From: Acanthaster planci
Taxonomy: Eukaryota; Echinodermata; Asteroidea; Valvatida; Acanthasteridae
DNA: 25,574 nucleotides
Assembly: GCF_001949145.1 (NCBI RefSeq)
Contig: NW_019091515.1
Location: 1-25,574 of the forward strand
Direction of reading: 5' to 3'
Shown: positions 1 to 9,296 of the stretch, piece by piece
Layout of the letters: every line of letters starts with the position of its first letter
How positions within the stretch are numbered: position 1 is the first letter of the stretch
Notes under the pieces: generated by a model
The model's input: only the letters and a program-made list of their open reading frames with translations
Databases searched by the model: none
Told to the model about the DNA's origin: nothing
Translations under genes and position numbers: made by a program

Positions 1-243
1 CATGCATTGCAAGAACGCCACCGCGGAAGCCCTGAACATGAATACGTTCATAAACTCGATTTTGAATTATTTGGATACCAAATACCAGACAGCATGAAAG
101 AAAGTCTCAGTAGTATAGAATTCCATATCTGCCGTCGCCCGTCTTGCGTCGCCCGTCGCACATATCGCCCGTCGTCCTTTCGTTTTTTCACACTTGCGCT
201 TTATCGTTTCACATGTACATGTACTTGTTCGATCGATCCATAA
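1..243 (+). CDS. C-terminal end of a carbohydrate sulfotransferase-like protein (partial)
   Basis: An open frame runs from base 1 to a TAA at 241-243 with no start, so this is the 3' end of a gene entering from the left. The first ~30 codons contain YVHKLDFELFGYQIPDS. That resembles the extreme C-terminus of Golgi carbohydrate sulfotransferases of the Sulfotransfer_2 family (CHST8-14, HNK-1 and chondroitin/dermatan types), which end in an (I/L)Y..DF.LFGY-like motif. Family members transfer sulfate from PAPS to glycan chains in the Golgi lumen. The PAPS-binding motifs would lie upstream, outside the window, so the call rests on this motif alone. Family proteins usually stop within a few residues of it, whereas this frame continues about 45 residues through a GTCGCCC-rich repeat, so the tail may be a read-through extension. 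A possible poly(A) signal AATAAA lies at 399-404. The gene is tail to tail with TLCD gene A. Confidence 0.45.
   Translation, partial: HALQERHRGSPEHEYVHKLDFELFGYQIPDSMKESLSSIEFHICRRPSCVARRTYRPSSFRFFTLALYRFTCTCTCSIDP
131..178. repeat. short imperfect GTCGCCC tandem repeat
   Basis: The unit CGTCGCCCGTC or its core CGCCCGTC recurs four times between 131 and 178. The patch is GC-rich within AT-rich surroundings. It falls in the frame that extends the putative sulfotransferase C-terminus and supplies its Arg/Pro/Ser-rich residues, which suggests the repeat expanded near the original stop codon. Confidence 0.5.
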
Positions 244-398
244 TGCCTGACTCTCATTTTACCATTAGAACTAGGTGATGTATTCGTTTTTGCCGTTGCG
301 CCAAACTCCACTTGAAAGAAGAAATAATATCCTTTCATTTTAAAAAGACTGACATGGGTAAAGTGACGTGTATATGAAATAATACCATTTTGTTACAT

Positions 399-404
399 AA
401 ATAA
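399..404 (+). terminator. possible poly(A) signal AATAAA
   Basis: A canonical AATAAA hexamer lies about 155 bases after the stop of the partial sulfotransferase frame. A second AATAAA occurs at 568-573. Either could end the transcript. No cleavage-site evidence is available and AT-rich sequence produces this hexamer by chance. Confidence 0.3.
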
Positions 405-1659
405 AATAACAAAATAGACTCTTGTTAGGGTAGGTTGTTTTTCTTGGTAACTTAGTTACTCTAGACGTAACTTTACTCGTTAACGGCCTGACGTTACGGC
501 TATAGCCTATGTAATATTTCTGTCTCTCCCTGGCCCTGCACGAAATCCCACAGAACTGAATGTAAATAATAAATGATTTACAATGTTTGATTCCTTAATA
601 TTTTTCATAAGAGACGAACTGATTCAACATTATTTTGAGGGCGGGTCTACCTATGATGAAATCTGCTGTATACCCCAAATTAGACATGACTTGAGTTGCA
701 GGTAGGCTCACAGAAGTCTTTTAAATGTTTTTAAATCTGATACATTAAAAAGGTGTTGTTAAACGTCGAATGTACATTTCCAAACCGAATGAAGTTTTAC
801 GAACAAACCATCCCCGTCGTTCGAACTCATTTTCCCCGACATAAAACATAGGTTTCGAACTGGCACATGCATTTCATCACACATCTTATTTCATCCGCCT
901 TTAAAATACATTCGATTCACTCGAACGCGTTCTGTTACTTCTGTTCAGAAAGTTTCACATCCGGAGGGGCACTTGTACTTATGATGATTTACACTTACGT
1001 CACTATTAATTGGCTCCTTGGGTCATCTGGCGTCACTGCGAAACATGAATTATGCATGTCTCTTGGCAATGGCATCGCATGGTGCCTGGCCGCACGCACT
1101 CCCACCCACCATGGAAAGACACTGTGGAAGGATCACAGAGCAGCTCCGGTCCATGGGTGCACTGTCCCAATTCAAGGAAAATCCCCTGACGACATGTACA
1201 TGTATAGTGTGAGATAAAATATTTCCACCCGAAATAGGGAGAAACTTTAAAAAGTCTACTTTGTTCACAAGTGGGCCACAGCTGTGGTTTCTGCCAAGTC
1301 GGCTACATGCCAATGAAGGGATTGTGCAATCTGGGACTTACAACACGATTATGGGATTTAATAATATTGTGAAACTTAGACTGTCTTTGAATGCACGGGG
1401 GGGGGGTTTCTGTGAGGCCTAAATGTATCAAAGAGGGGGCGCAACTACTTAGCAATGGCGGCTCCTTTGGTGGGAACTGCATTTTGCTCGTTCGCAAACG
1501 TAACGACTCTGCAGACGTTATTAGTAGTGGTCCCGTCTCCAATCGTAGGATTTGCCACGAAGTAAGACGAGTTTCGGGCAGTTGACCCTATGAACAAATC
1601 TTAGAAGAATGGAGGATTCCATGCTTTTTAGAGGGTCTCACGGAGGCTACGATCTGTCG
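405..1659. other. non-coding spacer between convergent genes
   Basis: The open frames here are short, overlap one another on both strands and show no recognisable domain. The region holds a short TGTACATGTA patch near 1193-1206, a run of ten G starting near 1397, and one copy (1431-1500) of a dispersed repeat that recurs twice in intron 3 of gene A. The 3' untranslated region of gene A must lie in its right part. I could not place its poly(A) site. Confidence 0.5.
1431..1500 (+). repeat. dispersed AAGAGGGGGCGC repeat, copy 1
   Basis: This begins with AAGAGGGGGCGC and continues with a GGCTCCTTTGG...GGAACTGCA block ending at CGCAAACG. It aligns by eye over about 70 bases with copies at 2785-2859 and 2342-2407, and similarity to copy 3 may continue about 25 bases past 1500. 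This copy is downstream of the gene A stop codon. The family is not identified. Confidence 0.55.
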
Positions 1660-4600
1660 TCAGTTCTCCATGATGAAGTCAACTTTTTCGATCTTAGTGC
1701 TCAGGAAGTCACTGTGAAGTAGTCGCCAGATCATCGTGCTGTTGATGGCCAAGATCACCGGTGGGATCAAGGGAGCCAGGAACGCCAACGCCCGCGGCAT
1801 CTCCGGGTGGACGCCGGTTGCCGCCAGGTAGCAGTTGAACACTATGGGCGCCAGGCGACATGTGATGGCCGTCGCGATGTTGAGGACACGGTGCACGCGG
1901 TAGAGGGAGGAGTCTTTGGAGAACCCGTAGATCAGCAAAACCTGCCGAGAGTGCAGGAACACGGCGCTGATTTCGGGCAGCAGCGATATTATTCCCAAGC
2001 CCATTTCTGCCCGGTACGTTGCCATCACGTAGTATGACAAAGCTACCTGAAAAGTATTTTCAAAACAACAATTAAAACCTCTGCAAGGTCATTCTACTTT
2101 ACCTTAAAAAGCTATTTTTGTTTTAATGAACTACGGAAATGTGGCCATTGCAGGTACCACTGCAAGCTTATTTGAAGTATGGTGGACACAACAGGAGGGC
2201 GCAATTTGAAGTGAGTAAATTCTAGCAAACACAAAAGATTTTACCCCAAACCTTATAGCGCCTTCCTATTGTGTCCGCAATACTTCAATGGACTTATGCA
2301 AATTTACGCCCCCAGCCAAGCGATATGAGCCCCTAGCCGTACCAAGAGAAGGCGCAATTTCACAAGCAGTGGAGGCGTCTTTGGTAGGAAATGCAAACCT
2401 TACAATCGTATTGCTGCCAACAAAGGAACATTTACCAAGAGACTATACATTAAGGAATAAATTCGTTAGCCGTACTATTAATCTCCATTACGCGCCTGTG
2501 TGGCGAGTACCAAAAACACACGCCCTCTTTTGTTCCGCTCGGAGCAGATACACTTAACTCCCGAAGGATTCAACTAGTTTCCATACACTGAGGAAGAGTA
2601 CAGAGATGCAAAGAACTGAAGGTCAAACAAAAAAATCGTTGCATGTTTCCTGCAACAAGTTTAAGATTAAAATCAATAGAATTTGAATATCAAGGCTACG
2701 TGGGAGGTCTGTTGTGGACATGGGCTGGATATCGGACAAGACTGTTTCACATACATTTAATTATTATGAGCCTCAAACTGGACCAAGAGGGGGCGCACTT
2801 TTCCTAGCAACAGGCCGGGGCTCCTTTGACAGGAACCGCACTTAACTGGTTCACAAACGCGTATGAAATGCAAGCGTTATGATCACGTCACTAGTGTTAA
2901 TCTTCGCTACCAACAAAAGTACACTCCCAATCTCGACCGACAAGGGGTTGCTTCTTCGAACAATGCAGTTATGGGAGCGGATGCACTAGCCGTCAGGTTT
3001 GGTGAGTTTACTTACAAGAACGTGATGCAGAAGAACGCCCCACTTCTTATATACGCCAGAGTGGATCAGAATGTCCCACGTGTCGTACAAGAAATACCCT
3101 GACGACAGGTAGAAAGAAGAATGGATTATGTCAATTTAAGACAGACTGCTCTCCTTACAAGCAAAATGTAAAACAAAAATAACATGCAGACACTGAAATG
3201 GCACACTTGACACAAGGAACCTTTTTGGGAGGAGGGGGTTCTTTTTATGGGGAAATATCAAGTCGTCTCGGCGTGCCAATTTATGTTCCGAGTGTAGACA
3301 TCTAAAGACGCCGTTGATGCACACAAACGGACCTCAACGCAAGTCGGTCACAGTACGGCCGTTGTCGACCCAACGCGCGTTTGGAAAGGGGTCAACAATT
3401 TTCGCGCATTGTGATTGGCCAACGTATTGCAAACTCTTGGTGGCGCACTATTGTGAATCGCCCGTATTATACACACGGACGTGTATAATAAAATCTGGAC
3501 TCGCAATGCCGGAGATCATTGAATCCACTCGCGGCCATTTCACCGAGCCGAATAAAAAGCTTTCCTGGCAATGCCGTCTTTGTTCTTCCTGACGTCAGTA
3601 GAAGGGAGCCAACCCACGCATTTGTATTCGGCTCGGTAAAATGGCCGCTGGTTGGCTTCTTTTTCATACAAAGGCGTTTGAAGTTCAAGTTCTTTTATAT
3701 ACGTCCGTGATTATACAGTGCAATAACTGGACACGATGACACAATCCATCTCATGTACAGATAAGGGACAACAGAATGCCCGAACGATAGTTGCAGAGCC
3801 GTCCAGTTGGACGGCGGCAACTTGGTCCAGGGGTCCTTATTTTCCTCTGGAGAAAACAAAATAACTTCATCAAAGTTTGTGATAACAACGAAAACAAATT
3901 TCTCCTGATCGGTGGGGAATAAATAGACACACAACTCGATTCAAATGGTCTGTTCCTTTTCCCGGTTTCGTATTTTTTTTCACAACATGTTGGGGAAACC
4001 TGACTTGAATGAAGGATATTATACTCTCCATTAAGGCAAGTCACTCGCAAAAAGAGTGAGTCCTCTTTAAAACCACTCCAAAAGAGTGAACTTCCACTCT
4101 TCCATGGAGCCATATAAAGAAAAAGAAGGTTGTTTTGTGTGGCTCCTCTTTTTTGAGTGATTTTCATTTTTTAAGAGTGGTTTTCACTCTTTTTGGGAGT
4201 CTATTTTATAAGAGACTCACTCTTTCGGGAGTGAGGTCTTCACTCTTTTGCCTTTAGAGTAGGCCTAATCGCGGCTCAAGGATGGGTCAAGTCCGATATT
4301 TCGACAGGGGAAGCTTCCGCAAGGCGTAAAGACTAGTCTCCTCTCAAGACTGGCAATAAAGCCATTTTCCCCTTCAAAGTGCATTGTGTATTCCCAGACA
4401 GTTGTGTACATGTAATTACAAAACAAACTCCCTGGTTACGGTGCTGAGCAGTTCAGATACAGGGCCGTTGTGTATGTGGAAACTCGAAGCAACATTGATG
4501 TCAGGTACGCCAACCAATTCAATTTTTACGTGTGCAATCAACCGTGTAAAGACAGTTGTCGGAAAATAAAAAAACCTATATATCACCTCCGTCAGTAGAG

Positions 4601-6151
4601 CATAGCACCCACAAGGTAGCAAAACTACGCTTATTGCATTGAGTCAGGGTTAGCGATGAAGTGGTGATTTTCGGAGAATAAATATACCAAAAATCAGTCT
4701 TACCGGTTGCAATAGCCAGACTGGCTTCGGCAGTGCTTGCATAGTATGTATGGCTATATAGCAAGAGTTTGGGCTTGGTGAACAGACTGAAAAAAACATA
4801 AATAAGATATGTTTGGGACAAAACAGTGTTGTCTTTACCGCAGTCAAGCAATTAAACATAACCTTTCTACCAACATGCTGAGATTGTCCAGTTCCTGAAC
4901 AACAGTTATCAGTGGCTACACAACACATCCAACAAACCTCTTAATATACGTTTAACATTTTCGCCTGTTCACAACTGAAAGCGAGTTGAAGTATCTAATC
5001 ACTTTAACACGCATTATGAAAATAGTACATAGGCTTCTGCCAGTGCGTATTTATAGGCAAAAGGGGGCAAATGCTTGCCTCCCAACCGAATATAGAAAAG
5101 AAAATGAGTATTTTTTTGCTGATTCGGGTGAGAGTACAAAAGGGGACAAAAGAACCCATCCTTGCACACCGTTCTTTGTAGTTATTGTCAAGCTTCCTAC
5201 AAAACGTGTGTGAAGGCCCGGAGAGAAGCGGGTCAGTGCATTACCAAGCTAACTTGTTCGATTAGGGGTTACGTACCGTGAAATAAGAAAACACACCATC
5301 GACTGCAGTACAGGCGCAGGCATGTACATGTACGTGTACATGTATAGTGTACATGTACAAAGTTGGACAGCGTGCACTTCTGGCCATTGTGTAAGAGCTT
5401 GAACAGTTACCAGCCTGTCGACATGAGTTGGTTCATGAGCATTAAAGGACTGTCAAAAACCGATCAGTCCCAACCGAAGTCGGTCAATATTTGCAGTTGT
5501 CTGTACGTTTGGAAACAGTACAAGTTCCTTGTGTCATATACATGTAAAACATCACGTTAGACCTACTTCTTAAAACTCGTTCCCTAAAGTGTTAGACCTC
5601 CTTTCTTTGCTAAAATTGTCCTAAAATTCAAAAGCCCTTCCTCGTGTATGATACTCGAAAATTGTGATGTTCCGGTATGGAATTCATGCCCTACACAATC
5701 GGACGCCTGCATATCGTCTGTTTCACGCCCTTTTAAGTGTCTTGATGAAAGTTAATCCCCCCTCCCCGCCTAGCTTTATTTCACAAGAACAGAAACCGGG
5801 GAGTCAGCGCAACAGTGTGTCCGGCTGACAATATAACATGACCCATGGCAGGCACCACTTTAGTCCATTTCTTATTCATGCTTGCGACGCTGGTGGCCAT
5901 AGTCAAATAGCTCAGACATGGACCGGGCAAAGTATCGCGTCACTGCTAATAACCATAACCTACCAATACACAGCAAGGACGGACAGAACGAAAGCGCTGA
6001 AACACGACGTGGTTGCGTTCCTCCACCGGTGGCGGTCCGTGCTGGCGTATTTCCCCGGCGGGAGCGGCACGAAACCCAGGTCCAGCGCCGAATTGAAACC
6101 TTGGTAACCAGCAGCAGAGACTACGGTCATGGCAGCGAAGAACCTGGACAT
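1660..6151 (-). CDS. TLC domain-containing protein, TLCD1/TLCD2-like (gene A), four coding exons
   Basis: The exons on the minus strand are 6151-5964, 4786-4704, 3098-3016 and 2046-1660 (188, 83, 83 and 387 nt). All junctions are GT...AG and the product is 246 aa. The start is the first ATG (6151), which puts the GYQGFNS motif 15 residues in, as in vertebrate TLCD2. Exon 1 carries a first hydrophobic segment and GKYASTDRHRWRN. Exon 3 carries GYFLYDTWD and the His-His pair of TLC domains (about residues 115-116). Exon 4 carries LLPEISAVFLHSRQ, YRVHRVLN, RLAP and LLHSDF, and ends KVDFIMEN. These match TLCD1/2 in order and spacing, and overall length is near theirs. Known family members are multi-pass membrane proteins that limit long polyunsaturated acyl chains in membrane phospholipids; the exact role here is inferred. 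Introns 2 and 3 are full of small transposon remnants. The gene is head to tail with paralogue B. Confidence 0.85.
2172..2288. mobile_element. 117-bp terminal-inverted-repeat element (MITE-like) in gene A intron 3
   Basis: The left end begins TTGAAGTATGGTGGACACAA. The right end, read in reverse complement, begins TTGAAGTATTGCGGACACAA, and the match continues into GGAGGGCGC / GGAAGGCGC, giving arms of about 36 bases with few mismatches. The interior of about 45 bases is too small to code. I see no clear target-site duplication, so the family is open. Confidence 0.6.
2342..2407 (+). repeat. dispersed AAGAGGGGGCGC repeat, copy 2 (diverged)
   Basis: This begins CCAAGAGAAGGCGCAATTT and continues through GGAGGCGTCTTTGGTAGGAAATGCA. 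It aligns by eye with copies at 1431-1500 and 2785-2859. It is the most diverged of the three and lies in intron 3 of gene A. Confidence 0.45.
2785..2859 (+). repeat. dispersed AAGAGGGGGCGC repeat, copy 3
   Basis: This begins AAGAGGGGGCGCACTTTTCC and continues through GGGGCTCCTTTGACAGGAACCGCA to TTCACAAACG. It is the closest match to copy 1. The stretch 2783-2796 (CCAAGAGGGGGCGC) also resembles the core of the vertebrate CTCF motif. It lies in intron 3 of gene A. Confidence 0.5.
3474..3709. mobile_element. 236-bp MITE with a perfect 8-bp target-site duplication, in gene A intron 2
   Basis: Both flanks carry ATTATACA (3466-3473 and 3710-3717). The ends are inverted: CACGGACGTGTATAA at left, CACGGACGTATATAA as reverse complement at right. 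A second inner inverted repeat, GCGGCCATTTCACCGAGCCG near 3531-3550 against its mirrored copy near 3633-3652, makes the element nearly fold-back. An 8-bp duplication with ends starting CA fits a non-autonomous hAT-type element. P- and Merlin-type elements also make duplications of about this size. It has no coding capacity of its own. Confidence 0.75.
4022..4261. mobile_element. 240-bp fold-back MITE built on AGAGTG motifs, in gene A intron 2
   Basis: The left arm contains CACTCGCAAAAAGAGTGAGTC and the right arm, in reverse complement, contains CACTCCCGAAAGAGTGAGTC. The match extends outward to TACTCT...AGAGTA and inward over further ACTC/GAGT boxes, giving arms of roughly 60-80 bases. The ends meet TA on both sides, which would fit a TA duplication. 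A related partial copy sits in gene B intron 3 near 9985-10110. Short open frames crossing it are repeat artefacts. Confidence 0.65.
5322..5359. repeat. (ACATGT)n palindromic simple repeat
   Basis: This consists of repeated ATGTACATGTAC units with an interruption in the middle, so it is strongly self-complementary. It lies in intron 1 of gene A. Shorter patches of the same motif occur near 210-225, 1193-1206, 11417-11424 and 15715-15735, so the motif is common in this genome. Confidence 0.7.
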
Positions 6152-7507
6152 GACTGCGACTCAGATTTTAACAAAAAGAAGCGCTCACCGGCGCAGACGA
6201 CGGCCGCTGCCTACGACGGGTTGGCCACAGACTAGTACCTTCCGGCGGACCGTGAGGGCGCAAGTGACCGCTTCAGTAGTTAAAGCATGCACAATAGAGG
6301 TTTTTTGTGATAGCCATCTTGCAAGGCAAGTCTTTTGTTCCATAATGTTGCAGACCAGTAAATAAGCCGCCATAGACAACAATGATAAATATCCCCACTT
6401 CAAAAATTCAGGAAAAAAAGTTTCTCAGGTGTTCAAGACACATATCAAACTAAGGCTCACTTCCTCATCTTGCATTTTTCTTTCAATTTTCAACAGCTTA
6501 ACCGTTGACTTTTGAAGATATTTCTCTCCAGAGAAAATCACCCGTCGAAACAGTCATGAGGCCCATCGCTATTTTGAAATTTATGCCTACACTCCATTGC
6601 AAAACAGCGATTTGGAGGGCCCCGTTTGGTCCGATACTTTCAGAAATCCAAGCTGACAGTCCTGCCCTTAGATTCCATCCTTTAACAAACCACCCAGTCA
6701 ACGTGCCACGAAAGGCTCTAATAGCAGAGATTTTGACAACCTACAAATCGTGATTCGGTCCGTGCAGGCGATTTTGGACCTATTTACTGGGCTGCAACCA
6801 TAGGGAAACTTCCTTGTACATACCCTGTGGAACAACTGAAAGCATGGGCCTGCAAGATGGCAACCACATACACCTGGAAACCCCCTACACTTTGGTTTTC
6901 TACACGTGCACCGCATTGTTCTAGAAAGATTTCAAACAGTTATCTTTTAACTTGCTCTCGAAGTGAAACGCAATCTGTTGTGGAGTAGAATATGTTTTCC
7001 ACAATTTTAAGAGCGTTTTACAGGGAGTACGTTGCAAACGAGTTGCATGTCACAATCAATCACTGAAAACACATTTCGCGCCAAATATTACAATGTAACT
7101 CGCGTCGTATGAGCGAGCTCGGTATTTCAAACAAGCAAGGTCATTGTGCAGAAGCCAGTACAACAACCTTTTACATGGTAAAACAGAAACAGAAGATGAA
7201 GTTAAACCGAGACTAAAAGGTGTATTTTGAGGTTTGTATTTTTAAAACTCCATTGCAGGTACCCTTTAACAGCATGTCAATATCAAATGTAAATTCCCAG
7301 CAAAAAGTACAAAACATTAGAACACTCCATTGCTGCTTTTTCACGGATCATTTAAATTTGTGCTTTAGAATATCTAAACGTTTGAGACAGAGCGTGGACT
7401 GTCTTTTTGAAAGAACGCTGAAATTGCAACTCAGTCCCATTGACATTACGTGCAACGTCTAATAACACAAGAGTAATTTTGTAGAAGTACCGATATGTTC
7501 CATGAAA

Positions 7508-7850
7508 CATAATAATAAAAAAATATAACACACAAAATACCCACCCAGAGGCTGCTCAAGGCGCTTCCCATAAGTCTTACCCTGCTCATTGGGCCCACAA
7601 AATAATCCAAATACAATTTGGAGTATATTTGGGAGTAGACGGCTTCATGCAGCCATTGCTGCGCAAAGCAGCTAAATCAACCACACTACCCATCTCTGCC
7701 CTCACAGGGTACCCAATTACTCCTGGGTGGGGAGAAGCAATGAGTTACGAAGTACCTTGCCCAAGGGCACACGCACCGTGATCCCAAGCTGGATTCGAAC
7801 CCGCAACTACTACGAATCCAATACTCTTAACCACGAGGCCATGACACTCC
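7508..7850 (-). mobile_element. tRNA-derived SINE
   Basis: Read on the minus strand, the 5' part has a tRNA-like head. An A-box-like stretch (TGGCCTCGTGG, 7841-7831) is followed about 30 bases later by a perfect B box, GGTTCGAATCC (7801-7791). Downstream comes a CCCTTGGGCAAGGTACTT segment and a GGGTACCC-containing body, both typical of marine-invertebrate tRNA-SINEs, then a T/A-rich 3' tail near 7508-7530. The tRNA cloverleaf is degenerate, so this is not a functional tRNA gene. The end coordinates are approximate. Confidence 0.75.
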
Positions 7851-8234
7851 ACACTCCACAGTTAATATATACACACAGCACCACAAAACAGTTCAAAAGA
7901 AAACTTCGAAACTTCAGACAGTAAACGAAAATGCCCAAGTCTGTTTAAGAACTAATTAACTCCAACCTGCACCACTGAATAAGAATGGAATCATGCCCCC
8001 AAAATTTTTGTCGACAGCTAAATTGTTTTGGAGTCATCCATAGATAATCTCAGAAGTTACAAAAAAAACCAAACAAGGGTTGTTATCCACTAAAATGAAA
8101 AATTAACGAAATCCCCACAGAAAGATGTGCATGTAAGTCTGTGCAACAGTGATCTTCTTTTAATTAAACACAAACATTCAAAAGGTACTGTAGAAATGTT
8201 TGTATAAAAAGCGTTCATAACAAATATTTATTAT

Positions 8235-8702
8235 TACGAAAGCCTATTAATGCCATTTTTATTTTTCACAGCAGCTATTCGAATTTTCAAAAGCAGCTAT
8301 TTTTATTTTCAAAAGTACGTGTAGGTGTTTTTATTTTCCTGAGGAGCTATTCATATTTTCAAAAACTTTACGAAACAAGGTTTTGGTCGCGGGCTGTGGC
8401 TTATTTTACGTACAATGACAACAGCTGGCCTGCAGCCGAATGGCTGAGGCTCATTCTGCAGCCCGTTTCAACAAGGCCACGCAAGTCTGTTTTTAATCAC
8501 TTTTCCAGCGAGCTCTTGAAAATATATTATAAACAGCTGCTCACGAAAATAAAAATAGCTGCTCACGAAAACAGCCGCCTTTGAAAATATAAATACCTGC
8601 TCTGGAAAATAAAAATAACTACTCACGAAAATGAAAATAGCTACTTTTGAAAAAATATATATCTACTGTGAAAAATAGGGGTGGCACGAACAGGCTTTCG
8701 TA
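8235..8702. mobile_element. fold-back element with arms of iterated ~22-bp units
   Basis: The ends are inverted copies: TACGAAAGCCTAT at left and TACGAAAGCCTGT in reverse complement at right. Each arm is a string of diverged 22-bp units of the form AGCAGCTATTTTTATTTTC plus AAA or GTG. About four are visible in the left arm (8264-8370) and about eight, inverted, in the right arm (8515-8690). The non-repeated centre is about 140 bases. TA flanks both CGAAAGCC termini, which would fit a TA duplication. It has no coding capacity. Confidence 0.65.
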
Positions 8703-9296
8703 GGTTATAATGTGCGTAGTGTAAAAAAACTGAGTTATCTTTGAGCGGTTGAGCACGTTGCCAGTAGTTTCGTTCGTGTTCTTGACCCAGTGAACGTTGG
8801 GCTGAGAAAATTTCTTCTCTGGTTTGATGGAGGTTGCAATCACACAGGTCTAGTTACGGGGGACTATTTACCACCGAATACGTGGGCCTTTAAATGTATT
8901 TCTCACAGAGCACTACGCGTTAGTACATTCCCTCCTAATAACTAAAAAAATGCCGCCCCAATCATCAACAAAATGGCTGACCATGAGCAAAATACGTAGA
9001 AGTGCAGCTTGCTTTCGCTTGAAAAAAGTATCACCATCTAAAAAAGGCATCTCACGCGAAATTTCTCCGAGATATTCGACGCCATTTTGGTTATTTCTTT
9101 GGTGGAATAATGTCACGCAGCGTCTCTTCAACGACTGTCTTGACATTTTGCGTGCCGTCGGTGTTCGTTACACGACCATATGGATACTAAGCTTAAGACA
9201 GCGGTTGGAACGAGCAAATCAAAATGTTTACCCACGAAGCCGCTGGTACTGTAGCCTATCCCCAAAGGAGATGCAAAAATAAGCTCCATTTTATGC

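Larger units (their letters stand above)
6152..9296. other. intergenic region between TLCD genes A and B
   Basis: No supported coding sequence was found. The promoter and 5' untranslated region of gene A should lie just above 6152 and the 3' untranslated region of gene B just below 9297, but neither end can be fixed. The recognisable contents are a tRNA-derived SINE (7508-7850) and an iterated fold-back element (8235-8702). Open frames near 8950-9280 on both strands are mutually overlapping and show no domain. Confidence 0.5.

Noticed and set aside
3695-4167. 138-aa and 79-aa minus-strand open frames
   Set aside because: They overlap the AGAGTG fold-back MITE and intron 2 of gene A, show no domain and have repeat-derived composition.
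7790-7850. Functional tRNA gene on the minus strand
   Set aside because: The A and B boxes are present but the arms do not pair into a cloverleaf, and a SINE body follows directly.
8235-8702. CRISPR-like array because of regular ~22-bp units
   Set aside because: The units are contiguous with no unique spacers, are diverged, occur as inverted arms, and the genome is eukaryotic.
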